The notes beneath the pieces were generated by a model. It ran no database searches, was not told the DNA's origin, and was given only the letters and a program-made list of their open reading frames with translations. From positions 5,242,510 through 5,306,509 of the forward strand of contig NZ_CP068437.1 in NCBI RefSeq assembly GCF_016757755.1: DNA of 64,000 nucleotides, written 5' to 3'. This DNA comes from Shewanella sp. KX20019. GTDB taxonomy: Bacteria > Pseudomonadota > Gammaproteobacteria > Enterobacterales > Shewanellaceae. The stretch's first letter is position 1. Every line of letters starts with the position of its first letter. Shown piece by piece: positions 48,023 through 56,741 of this stretch. The position numbers and the translations under genes were made by a program.

Positions 48023-49912
48023 TTAAGCGCTTTTTCTCAATAAACCGCGTTTTTTCAAATGAACTAACAAAATTGAGATAGCAGCAGGCGTCATGCCTGA
48101 GATACGAGAAGCTTGACCCACAGTTTCAGGTTTGTGCTCATTCATCTTTGCAATGACTTCGTTAGACAACCCCGGAACCTCTTGGTAATCAAGATCGAGC
48201 GGCAATCCAGTTGTTTCATTTCGAATCGCTTTGTCGATCTCATCTTGTTGGCGCTGAATATACCCCGAGTATTTAACTTGGATCTGCACCTGCTCAGCGG
48301 CACGTTGATCGTCAATACCAGGGCCAAAGCCATCAATCGACATCAATGTTGGATAATCGAGCTCAGGACGACGCAATAGATCTTCAAAAGTGGCTTCGCG
48401 TGCTATTGGGGTTCTTAAATGTGGATTCAGCACATCAACAAGTGGCGATTTAGGGTGGATCCACTGGCTTCGTAAACGCTGAAGCTCAAGTTCGATCGAC
48501 TCTTTTTTCTCACTAAACTTCGCCCAACGATCATCATCAATTAAACCAAGTTCACGGCCTTTCTCGGTTAAACGCAGGTCGGCATTATCTTCACGTAACA
48601 ATAAGCGATATTCCGCACGGCTAGTAAACATGCGGTATGGTTCTTTAGTGCCTAGTGTCGATAGATCATCTACCAATACCCCAAGGTAAGCTTGGTCGCG
48701 ACGAGGACACCAAGTCTCTTTTCCTTGAACTTGCAATGAGGCGTTCATCCCCGCTAACAAGCCTTGGGCACCGGCTTCTTCGTAGCCAGTGGTGCCATTA
48801 ATTTGCCCAGCAAAGAACAAACCATTAATGGTTTTAGTCTCTAATGAGTTTTTAAGATCCCGAGGGTCAAAATAATCATATTCAATCGCATAACCAGGAC
48901 GCATGATCTCTGCGTTTTCCATCCCCTTAATTGAACGAACTAAATTGAGCTGCACGTCAAAAGGTAGGCTGGTTGAAATACCGTTAGGATAAATTTCAGT
49001 GGTATTTAACCCTTCAGGTTCAATAAAAATTTGATGCGAATTTTTATCGGCAAAACGGTTAATTTTGTCTTCGATAGAGGGGCAGTAGCGTGGGCCAATA
49101 CCTTCGATCACACCCGAATACATTGGGCTACGATCTAATCCTGCACGAATAATATCGTGGGTACGCTCATTGGTATGAGTGATATGGCATGACACCTGCT
49201 CAGGATGCTGGCTTACATCACCAACAAACGACATTACTGGCAATGGATCATCACCTTTTTGCTCTGTCATTTGAGAAAAATCAATAGTGTTTGCGTCAAT
49301 GCGTGGTGGTGTTCCGGTTTTTAAGCGGCCAACTCGAATTGGTAATTCACGTAGACGATGAGCCAATGCTATCGCTGGAGGATCGCCTGCTCGGCCACCG
49401 CTGTAATTCTCTAATCCTATATGGATCTTGCCACTCAAAAAAGTACCGGTTGTTAACACAACAGCGGGTGCTTCGAAGGCTAAACCCATTTGAGTTACTA
49501 CACCGACTACAGTTTCATTTTCAACAACAAGATCGTCTACCGCTTGTTGGAAAATACGTAAATTGGGTTGGTGTTGTAAGATCTCTTGGATCTTATGTCG
49601 ATAAAGGGCTCTATCTGCTTGAGCACGAGTCGCTCGTACTGCAGGACCTTTGCTCGAGTTTAATGTTCTAAATTGAATACCTGCGTAATCCGTGGCAACG
49701 GCCATCGCTCCGCCTAAAGCATCAATTTCTTTAACCAGGTGTCCTTTTCCGATGCCGCCGATAGCAGGATTACAGGACATCTGTCCCAAGGTATCTATGT
49801 TATGGGTTAGCAAAAGTGTTTTGGAACCCATTCTGGCAGAAGCTAACGCAGCTTCTGTTCCAGCATGACCACCACCAACAACGATTACATCAAACCGTTC
49901 ATGAAAATGCAT
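48023..49912 (-). CDS. mnmG: tRNA uridine-5-carboxymethylaminomethyl modification enzyme MnmG
   Basis: MnmG (GidA) works with MnmE to form cmnm5U at the wobble base of several tRNAs. The 629-residue flavoprotein has the FAD motif VVGGGHAGTEAALASARMG (about 11-29), SCNPAIGGIGKGHLVKEIDALGG and the conserved cysteine-rich PRYCPSIEDK, with a helical C-terminal domain that binds MnmE. It starts 80 bp from the oriC region and is read away from it. Its partner mnmE is in the same window at 59.7 kb. Confidence 0.98.
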   Translation of the reverse strand: MHFHERFDVIVVGGGHAGTEAALASARMGSKTLLLTHNIDTLGQMSCNPAIGGIGKGHLVKEIDALGGAMAVATDYAGIQFRTLNSSKGPAVRATRAQADRALYRHKIQEILQHQPNLRIFQQAVDDLVVENETVVGVVTQMGLAFEAPAVVLTTGTFLSGKIHIGLENYSGGRAGDPPAIALAHRLRELPIRVGRLKTGTPPRIDANTIDFSQMTEQKGDDPLPVMSFVGDVSQHPEQVSCHITHTNERTHDIIRAGLDRSPMYSGVIEGIGPRYCPSIEDKINRFADKNSHQIFIEPEGLNTTEIYPNGISTSLPFDVQLNLVRSIKGMENAEIMRPGYAIEYDYFDPRDLKNSLETKTINGLFFAGQINGTTGYEEAGAQGLLAGMNASLQVQGKETWCPRRDQAYLGVLVDDLSTLGTKEPYRMFTSRAEYRLLLREDNADLRLTEKGRELGLIDDDRWAKFSEKKESIELELQRLRSQWIHPKSPLVDVLNPHLRTPIAREATFEDLLRRPELDYPTLMSIDGFGPGIDDQRAAEQVQIQVKYSGYIQRQQDEIDKAIRNETTGLPLDLDYQEVPGLSNEVIAKMNEHKPETVGQASRISGMTPAAISILLVHLKKRGLLRKSA

Positions 49913-49979
49913 TCGACTGCCTTCGATTGTTAAAAGGATAAAATTCTGTTTCTGAGCCGCTCATTTTAGCATTTGCTTT

Positions 49980-50372
49980 GCCTAAGGTGAACGATCTATT
50001 TTGCCTGTTTTGATCAACACCGATCTGCTTAATAGATCTTAAGATCTTTAAATAGATCTCTTATTATGTTTATTATTAAGGGAAACTTTTTCGGTGGATA
50101 ACCCAAATTCATTATTAAAATCATGAGTTAACAAACGATCAAACCTGTGATCAGATCGCGATCAAACTCGCGTAAGCTTGGGGATAGATCGGCTAGTTAT
50201 CCACAAGGTGGATCATTGAGCAGATCGGGTGTCGATTAATACAGAGGTTGATCAGATCTAAATAATACGTTATCCACATCTTTGTCCTTTTTTGACTTAA
50301 TATGTGGATAACTACGATCTAAACTGTGAGTTGTTTAAAAGTTAATAGATGAAAGCGATCATTAAAAGGATC
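49980..50372. other. oriC: Chromosomal replication origin oriC
   Basis: An AT-rich, GATC-dense intergenic region between mnmG and mioC. Eighteen GATC sites occur between 49993 and 50372. The mnmG side holds 13-mer-like unwinding repeats (GATCTATTTTGCC at 49993, GATCTTTAAATAG at 50043, GATCTCTTATTAT at 50055; the last matches an E. coli 13-mer at nearly all positions). DnaA boxes TTATCCACA lie at 50197-50205 and 50270-50278 on the plus strand and at 50303-50311 on the minus strand, with one-mismatch box at 50093-50101. The order mnmG-oriC-mioC matches E. coli. Confidence 0.93.
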
Positions 50373-50813
50373 TTAAAGTTGATCTTGCCAGCCGCTTAAC
50401 CAAGCCAGAGCGGCTTCTTCTGGAATTGGATCGTATTGAACATCGATCTGGATCTTATCCACAAAAACTTGTGCACCGCATAAGGCCAGCGCATCCACCA
50501 GTTTTTCTGGGCCTTGGCAAAAAGTATCGTAGCTTGAATCACCAATGGCACATAATGCAAATTGGGTGTTCGCCAGATCCGGTTTTTTAGCTAAGATCTC
50601 GTCCAAAAATGGCACTATATTGTCTGGAAGATCGCCTGCGCCATGAGTAGAACTGCTAATTAACCATAGCGAATTGGGGTCCAGATCCTCCAAATTAGGG
50701 GCTAAATGTATGATGGTTTCATGGCCTAGATCATTCAATTGTGCCGATATTTCATCAGCTACGTATTCTGCACTACCTAACGTTGTGCCTACTAATAGTT
50801 CTACTTTTGCCAT
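50373..50813 (-). CDS. mioC: Flavodoxin-like protein MioC
   Basis: A 146-residue flavodoxin-fold FMN protein. The FMN phosphate loop is seen in VGTTLGSAEYVADEI, and SSTHGAGDLPDN and GDSSYDTFCQ form the rest of the FMN site. MioC is needed in E. coli for biotin synthase activity, though this role is only family knowledge. The ATG at 50813 follows AGGAAG. Transcription of mioC runs into oriC, as in E. coli, and can influence initiation. Confidence 0.94.
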   Translation of the reverse strand: MAKVELLVGTTLGSAEYVADEISAQLNDLGHETIIHLAPNLEDLDPNSLWLISSSTHGAGDLPDNIVPFLDEILAKKPDLANTQFALCAIGDSSYDTFCQGPEKLVDALALCGAQVFVDKIQIDVQYDPIPEEAALAWLSGWQDQL

Positions 50814-51086
50814 GTTACTTCCTAATATTGAGCTGCTTTTAACTACGTTTATGCTGTGCATGATAGGTGAAAACCACTATGTAAGCTAAGCGATCTTGGC
50901 TATTTAAACTGTAAAGATAGCAGTTACAGCCTAGGCTTTATGCCGTCTACACCACCTTATATAGATATTAATAGACAACCTTTTAGAGCAATAGCACCTT
51001 GCGTTCTAACTCATTACTGATAGCTTATGTCGTTATAACATTAACTTAACAATTGTGATTTGTAGTTGTTAGGTATAACAATAATA

Positions 51087-52508
51087 ATGAGTATTTTTAT
51101 GACGTTAGCTTCAGTTACAGGTCAGTTTGCTGATCTAGCTTGGGGACCACACATGCTGGTTCTATTGGTTGGTGGTGGTCTGTTCTTCCTTATATATTCC
51201 CGCTTTGCTCCCTTTAGATACATAGGCCACGCAATCGCTATTTTGCGTGGAAAGCACCCAGATAAGGGGGCTAAAGGGCAAATTAGTCACGCGGGTGCGC
51301 TATCAAGTGCGATGGCCGGTACTGTAGGAATGGGCAATATCGGCAGTGTGGCCGTCGCTATTATGGTTGGTGGTCCCGGTGCAATTTTTTGGATGTGGAT
51401 CAGCGCCATTGTAGGAATGGCAACCAAGTTCTTCACCTGTACGTTGGCGATTATGTACCGCGGTAAAGACGAAAATGGTCAGCTACAAGGCGGACCTATG
51501 TACATTATTACCGAAGGTTTAGGCCCTAAATGGCGATTTTTGGCGGTGTTTTTCTGTTTAGTCGGTCTTGTTGGTAATTTCCCACTGTTTAATACTAACC
51601 AACTGGTGCAGATTTTAAGAGAGTGGTTAATCATCAAACCCGGTTTTTATGGGGCTGATCAAAACACATTTTGGCTTGATCTAAGTATGGGTGTGGTGGT
51701 TATGATCGTGGTTGGTAGCGTTATATTAGGCGGTATTAAGCGGATCGCCAGCGTGGCACAAAGTGTAGTGCCGTTAATGATCTTCATCTATATGGGCTGT
51801 GCTTTATATGTTATTGGCAACCATATTAGCGAGATCCCTACTTATATGGCCTTAATCGTTACGGAGGCATTTTCACTAGATTCTGTCGGCGGCGGGATCT
51901 TAGGGACCATGCTGATTGGTATTCGTCGTGCTGCATTTTCGAATGAAGCGGGAATAGGTACCGAGGTAATGGCGCATGGTAGTGCTAAAACAAATGAGCC
52001 AGTAAAAGAAGGATTGGTGGCTATGTTAGGCCCTGCCATTGATACCTTGTTGGTTTGTACGGCCACCGCAATGATCATCCTAATTTCAGGTGTTTGGCAA
52101 GGTAGCGAGGCAGCTGGAGTTAATTTATCGGCGCAAGCTTTTGCGTTAACTATGCCCGGTGTTGGTCCATACTTACTGATATTGTGCGTTTTCTTTTTTA
52201 GTATAAGCACTATCTTCACTCAGGCATTTTATGGCGGCCAATGCTTTAGTTTTCTGTTTGGGGTAAAGCGGCTGCGAAAATACCAGTACGTATATTTGTT
52301 GACTATCTTGTTTGCAGCGACCGCTACATTAGACGAGATCATCAATCTTATCGACGGCGCTTACGCTCTAATGGCCATTCCTACCATGGTATCGGCACTA
52401 TTATTAGCACCAAAAGTTAAAGCTGCTGCTGATGATTATTTTGCGCGATTAAAGCTAAAGCAATCTAAAAGGGAGCCAGAAGTGCTTGAACAACTATCTG
52501 AAAAATAG
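51087..52508 (+). CDS. AGCS-family sodium:alanine/glycine symporter
   Basis: A 473-residue inner-membrane transporter with about 10-11 membrane segments. Characteristic AGCS motifs are GALSSAMAGTVGMGNIGSVAVAIMVGGPGAIFW, and RRAAFSNEAGIGTEVMAHG. The family imports alanine or glycine with Na+. The ATG at 51087 is preferred to a TTG seven codons upstream. A strong terminator follows at 52592. It is divergent from mioC with about 270 bp between. Confidence 0.9.
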   Translation: MSIFMTLASVTGQFADLAWGPHMLVLLVGGGLFFLIYSRFAPFRYIGHAIAILRGKHPDKGAKGQISHAGALSSAMAGTVGMGNIGSVAVAIMVGGPGAIFWMWISAIVGMATKFFTCTLAIMYRGKDENGQLQGGPMYIITEGLGPKWRFLAVFFCLVGLVGNFPLFNTNQLVQILREWLIIKPGFYGADQNTFWLDLSMGVVVMIVVGSVILGGIKRIASVAQSVVPLMIFIYMGCALYVIGNHISEIPTYMALIVTEAFSLDSVGGGILGTMLIGIRRAAFSNEAGIGTEVMAHGSAKTNEPVKEGLVAMLGPAIDTLLVCTATAMIILISGVWQGSEAAGVNLSAQAFALTMPGVGPYLLILCVFFFSISTIFTQAFYGGQCFSFLFGVKRLRKYQYVYLLTILFAATATLDEIINLIDGAYALMAIPTMVSALLLAPKVKAAADDYFARLKLKQSKREPEVLEQLSEK

Positions 52509-52591
52509 GGGAGTTAGCACACTGTTATTAACTGCTTTGGTTATTCTGTTAAAGGCTAATTCGGAAAAAGTGGTTTTAGCGTTTAACGAAA

Positions 52592-52618
52592 AAAGGCTCT
52601 GCTATTAGCAGAGCCTTT
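52592..52618. terminator. Terminator after AGCS symporter
   Basis: AAAGGCTCTGCT and AGCAGAGCCTTT form a 12-bp perfect stem with a 3-base loop, followed by TCTCTTTTT. It can serve the convergent LysE gene as well. Confidence 0.92.
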
Positions 52619-52664
52619 CTCTTTTTAGTAGGTATAGCGGTGACAGTAACTCGTCATCAATAGG

Positions 52665-53309
52665 CTAAGCTACCGACTGAACCTGCGAGGCTAATAACCA
52701 GATGGCCAATGCAAAAAATATCACGCCCATAAATTTATTCTGGTAAGTGCGAAATTTTTCATTTTTCAGCAATGGTTTACCTAAAGTACCGACTAATGCC
52801 ACCAACAGAAGATTAAAGCTTAACCCCATAACATTAAGCAGCAAACCTAACGCTAACATCTGCTCGCCAGAGCTTGCACTAAGCTGAGTTGAAACGAATT
52901 GCGGCAAGAATAGTACAAAGAAGATCAGTGCTTTTGGGTTTAACAAGTTACTCATTACTGCGCGGCGATATAACAGTTTAGCTAGATTATTTTGCTGCTC
53001 AATCTCAGGCGCTTCAGCGGCAGAACTACGGATGCAGTCCCAGCCCATTTTAAGTAAATATGCAGCACCTAAAATACGCAATAACTCTAATGCCATTGGG
53101 TTCATCGCGACTAAAGCAGAAACACCCATTGCTGCAAGTATTGTCAAAATTAAGCCCGAAGTGGCATTTCCAAAGCTAGCATAAACACCAACTTTTTTGC
53201 CATAACTTAGGCTTGAGCTGGCGATAAGTAACATGTCAGGCCCAGGGATCAAGAGTAGGGCAACCACGGTAGTGAGGTATAAAGGAAGTAACGCTAGATC
53301 GATCATCAT
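52665..53309 (-). CDS. LysE/RhtB-family amino-acid exporter
   Basis: A 214-residue membrane protein with about six hydrophobic segments, in the LysE/RhtB family that exports amino acids such as threonine or homoserine. The signature LLLIPGPDMLLIASSSLSYG occurs near residue 15-35, and SNLLNPKALIFFVLFLPQFV is the second conserved block. The longest frame starts earlier, but MMIDLALL at 53309 gives the usual length. No clear ribosome-binding site. The substrate is unknown. Confidence 0.87.
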   Translation of the reverse strand: MMIDLALLPLYLTTVVALLLIPGPDMLLIASSSLSYGKKVGVYASFGNATSGLILTILAAMGVSALVAMNPMALELLRILGAAYLLKMGWDCIRSSAAEAPEIEQQNNLAKLLYRRAVMSNLLNPKALIFFVLFLPQFVSTQLSASSGEQMLALGLLLNVMGLSFNLLLVALVGTLGKPLLKNEKFRTYQNKFMGVIFFALAIWLLASQVQSVA

Positions 53310-53604
53310 TAATGCACTATATATAGGGAAAGAATCAAACAAGGCGCGGATTCTACAGTTATCCAACATGAATGAAAGTCATGTTGTGTTTAAATGAGAG
53401 CTGAGGTTGGCAGGGTTTGTTTACGCGGGAGGGCTGATACATAGCTTTATATTGAGGAACGTGAAGTTAGATTATTTGAGTTTTTTACCCATCTCTTTAT
53501 GTTGAATATAGGCCTATCCGTTGTTAGAGCCATTTTACTTGGGGTTTTAGCGTGCTCTTTTGCTACTCTATGAGGCAACATCACCTTTATACCTTGAATG
53601 TAAT

Positions 53605-54534
53605 ATGAAATTAGACGAGATAATTACCACTCTGAGTCGTGGCGACTTAACAGAACTCCCTATTGGTGCTTTGCAGGCGGCCAGATTGCAATGGTCTGAG
53701 TTACTGCCGGTTATCGATGAATTGATGCAAAGGTTTATTGCTGAAGATGCCTTGTCTGATACCGAGTCTAACCTACTATTCTTTGGTATCTGCCTTATTA
53801 TCGATCGTAAGCAGTACAGCAGTTTTGATTCTTTGATTAATCTCACCAATAAAGATGACTGTAATAGTCCGCTAGAAGCCCTGCTTGGTGACTTTATCGC
53901 TTCAGATCTTTCTACCGCTTACTATATTTTGGCCCAAGGGCAACCTGAGCAGCTGTGCTTTTTGGTTAACTCTGATCAAGCGGGCGAAATTATTAAAATG
54001 GCAGCCTTAAGTGCACTGTTTACTCAACTGCATACAGGCCAAATTGATAGAGAAACACTTAATCAAGGTGTGCCTAGCTTTATCGAAAATCTACTCAAAA
54101 ATAATAACTCAATAGCACTTTTTGAACTGATTAATCTGTTAATTTCTAATGAGTTTAATCAATATCACAACCAGTTTATTGGTTATGTTGAGAGTAAATT
54201 AATCGATGAAGGCCCTGCCGAGAATAAATGCATCATCGATTGGGATAATCAGTCTATCGGTTATTCAGAGTGGGAAAGTGGCCTAATAAGCGGCGATTAT
54301 GATGTTATCGACTCATTGAGTCAGTGGGCAGGTTTTAATGCTGAATCTGATATGAATGATGATGACCTCATGGCGGTTTTTGATGATTTGATGAATATGC
54401 CAAAGGAACTAGACGATAGTTATTTTGAAAACCTTGATCCTAAGCAACCTTTTATTGCCGATATTCAAGCCGGCCGCAATGATCCCTGTCCTTGTGGTAG
54501 TGGCAAGAAATACAAGAAGTGCTGCTTGAATTAG
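53605..54534 (+). CDS. DUF1186-like protein with C-terminal SEC-C zinc motif
   Basis: A 309-residue cytoplasmic protein. The N-terminal two-thirds is helical and resembles DUF1186 (LPIGALQAARLQW, later acidic, repeat-like helices). The extreme C-terminus is a SEC-C motif, DPCPCGSGKKYKKCC, as found at the end of SecA where it binds zinc and SecB/ribosomes. The ATG at 53605 (MKLDEI) is preferred to a frame opening 15 codons earlier. Function of the family is unknown; the motif suggests a protein-binding or translation-linked role. No neighbours share its strand closely. Confidence 0.8.
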   Translation: MKLDEIITTLSRGDLTELPIGALQAARLQWSELLPVIDELMQRFIAEDALSDTESNLLFFGICLIIDRKQYSSFDSLINLTNKDDCNSPLEALLGDFIASDLSTAYYILAQGQPEQLCFLVNSDQAGEIIKMAALSALFTQLHTGQIDRETLNQGVPSFIENLLKNNNSIALFELINLLISNEFNQYHNQFIGYVESKLIDEGPAENKCIIDWDNQSIGYSEWESGLISGDYDVIDSLSQWAGFNAESDMNDDDLMAVFDDLMNMPKELDDSYFENLDPKQPFIADIQAGRNDPCPCGSGKKYKKCCLN

Positions 54535-54686
54535 GTTGCTCGTAAATCAAGAGATGAACCTTGTCAGTAAACTAATTGAATTCCTTGCCTGCTCACAAGA
54601 TTAAAGGAGCTTTTGTTCATCTAACTGATTGATAGGGCTATGGGGAACCATAGCCTTTGTAGTGTTTATCGCCTCCAGCGGGGGGC

Positions 54687-54768
54687 ATAGTCGCTGACTA
54701 TGTGTTGACACTTCTATGACACGCTGCAAGTACATCCATGTAAGCTCGGCGGTAGCATCCATGCTACC
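54687..54768. repeat. Cluster of three small palindromes (intergenic repeat)
   Basis: CATAGTC-GCT-GACTATG (54687-54703), TACAT-CC-ATGTA (54731-54742) and GGTAGCAT-CC-ATGCTACC (54751-54768). The last two share the core CATCCATG. Such multi-hairpin units are typical of dispersed intergenic repeats in this bacterial group; the rest of the 295-bp gap holds no gene. Confidence 0.6.
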
Positions 54769-54829
54769 AACGGCCATAGCCGCATCTACACCTCGTCTCT
54801 ACAAAGCAGATGGTTTCTTTGATTAGTCG

Positions 54830-55171
54830 TTATTGTATGAATGGTTTAAAAGAAACTCTTGCTGGGCCTACGATGTTATAAAAGGTATTAATATCGAGCT
54901 CTAGGCATATAACCCCTTTATTATCTCTTACTTTGAAGCCTTGCAGATTGCCTTTTAGAAATGCAGTGCTGACTTTTAGCCAGTGTAGAGCTTGTTTATC
55001 TTTAAGGAGCAAATTGATATCAGTTAATGTGTCTAGCTTAATCTTACTTATGGGGATCTCTAACCACCACACTGACTTAGTCTGATTGATGTTTGAGAAG
55101 TGAGTATTGCTAGTAGTTAATGAGGCATTATATTGATTATTAGCTAAATCTATTGCTTCTCTTTTATTCAT
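54830..55171 (-). CDS. Hypothetical protein adjacent to restriction-like gene
   Basis: A 113-residue protein I do not recognise. It has no membrane segment or signal peptide, is rich in Asn/Ser/Lys, and has a strand-helix pattern (WWLEIPISKIKLDTL; GVICLELDINTFYNI). It is divergent from the AspBHI-like gene with 124 bp between the two starts. A weak purine-rich site precedes the ATG. It might be linked to the restriction gene, or simply be an unrelated accessory gene. Confidence 0.6.
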   Translation of the reverse strand: MNKREAIDLANNQYNASLTTSNTHFSNINQTKSVWWLEIPISKIKLDTLTDINLLLKDKQALHWLKVSTAFLKGNLQGFKVRDNKGVICLELDINTFYNIVGPARVSFKPFIQ

Positions 55172-55295
55172 TATTCACTTCCTTTACTGATTTTTATAGT
55201 TGATTACAAATCAATAAATCCCAACAATAACATTGTGTTGTTGCCTAGTCTCTATGTTACTGTTGCTGGTACTACTTTCGTACGAGTTGTCATAT

Positions 55296-56594
55296 ATGGA
55301 AATTCAAATTGGCGATGTACTCAGATATAAAAAACCTGTATGTGCTGCAAACCCTTATGAAGATGGTCACCTAAACTTCCACTTTTTGACTAAATCTTTA
55401 GAAGCAAAAAAGCTCCAGCTCGAGAAAGGTATAAATCCTTCGGCTAGAATAAAAACTAGTTGTGGTGAGATGGTTCGACCCACCATACTCGTTTCTAGTA
55501 GCCCAAATAAAAAAGGCACTGTAGAGACACCATGGGAAGATTTCTATGATGTCGATAACGGCCATATTCGCTATTTTGGTGACAACAAAGAACCAGGTAA
55601 AGACCCTGCTAATGCACCAGGAAATAAGGCTTTGCTGGAAGCTTTCCGGTTATCACATTCTCATTCTGTTGAGGAGAGATTGTTAACTCCACCGATATTG
55701 TTCTTTAAGCGCACCGTGATTAATGGTGTCGCAAAAGGTTATCCGCAATTCCACGGCTTAGGGATTATTAATAGTGTTGAGCTTGTGACTCAGTGGGATA
55801 ATAAATTGGAGCGCTCATTTACCAATTATGCTTTTGATTTCACAGTTCTTTGCATAGCGACTGAACATGAGCAGTTTGAGTGGGATTGGATCAATGACCG
55901 GCGTAAAAAAGGGTTTTCACTGGTTAACACTAATAAAGCTGCACCTAAAAGTTGGTGCCGATGGCTAGCTGAGGGAAGTAATTCTCTCAATAAACTCCGT
56001 CGTCGTGTTTCAAAATTAAGTCTTGAAAAAACTGTTAATCAAAAGCCTATTCCTGGTTCAGAATTAGATCGAGTACTGAACGAGATCTATACCTATTACA
56101 CCAACAAAAAACATAGATTCGAGGCGCTTGCAGAAGTGATTGCCGCTCGGGTGATAGATAGGGAATACGGTATTTACCAGAAAGGTTGGGTAACTCAAGG
56201 TTCCAGCGATGGTGGCGCAGACTTTATTGGTAAAGTCATATTAGGCAGTGGCTTTTCCAAAGTTGAACTGATTGTATTAGGCCAAGCTAAGTGCGAAGCA
56301 TTAAATAGTCCTACAGGTGGTAACCATATTGCGCGAACAGTTGCCCGCCTTAAGCGTGGTTGGTTAGGTGTATATGTTACAACTAGCTATTTCTCTGATT
56401 CGGTTCAACGAGAAGTGATTGAAGACAAGTACCCCATCATTTTGATCCATGGACTAAGAGTTGCTGAAGAAGTCGCTAAAATTGTCTATGAAAGTGAAGA
56501 GTTTAGTGACGTGAACAGCTTTTTAGTCGCTATGGATAAGGACTATCCAGCGCGACTAAAACAAAGACAAGCGGAAGAAATTTTGAATTTTTAA
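55296..56594 (+). CDS. Probable modification-dependent (type IV) restriction endonuclease, AspBHI/MspJI-like
   Basis: A 432-residue protein. The N-terminal part (about 1-190) contains RPTILVSSSPNKKGTVETPW (62-81) and YFGDNK (93-98), which I associate with the SRA-like DNA-reading domain of AspBHI. The C-terminal part has the Mrr-type nuclease motif: SSDGGADF with Asp309, then QAK (330-332), a D-x20-QAK spacing that fits the MspJI family. These enzymes cut DNA carrying 5-methylcytosine at a distance from the modified site. The ATG at 55296 is used; the 21 codons upstream form an implausible hydrophobic leader. No methyltransferase lies beside it, as expected of type IV enzymes. Confidence 0.78.
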   Translation: MEIQIGDVLRYKKPVCAANPYEDGHLNFHFLTKSLEAKKLQLEKGINPSARIKTSCGEMVRPTILVSSSPNKKGTVETPWEDFYDVDNGHIRYFGDNKEPGKDPANAPGNKALLEAFRLSHSHSVEERLLTPPILFFKRTVINGVAKGYPQFHGLGIINSVELVTQWDNKLERSFTNYAFDFTVLCIATEHEQFEWDWINDRRKKGFSLVNTNKAAPKSWCRWLAEGSNSLNKLRRRVSKLSLEKTVNQKPIPGSELDRVLNEIYTYYTNKKHRFEALAEVIAARVIDREYGIYQKGWVTQGSSDGGADFIGKVILGSGFSKVELIVLGQAKCEALNSPTGGNHIARTVARLKRGWLGVYVTTSYFSDSVQREVIEDKYPIILIHGLRVAEEVAKIVYESEEFSDVNSFLVAMDKDYPARLKQRQAEEILNF

Positions 56595-56741
56595 GCTTTA
56601 CTTGCTATTAGCTCATCTATTTTTAAATTAATATAGTCCATGCCAATTATCCCTACATGGTGACTAGCTTTTACCTTGAAAACTACCTCATCGTTCTCCC
56701 AAGCTGCTCTTTTAGCTCTAAATATGTATTAAGTAGAAATA

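Noticed and set aside
49291..49671. 126-residue open frame antisense to mnmG
   Set aside because: A shadow of the highly conserved mnmG sequence.
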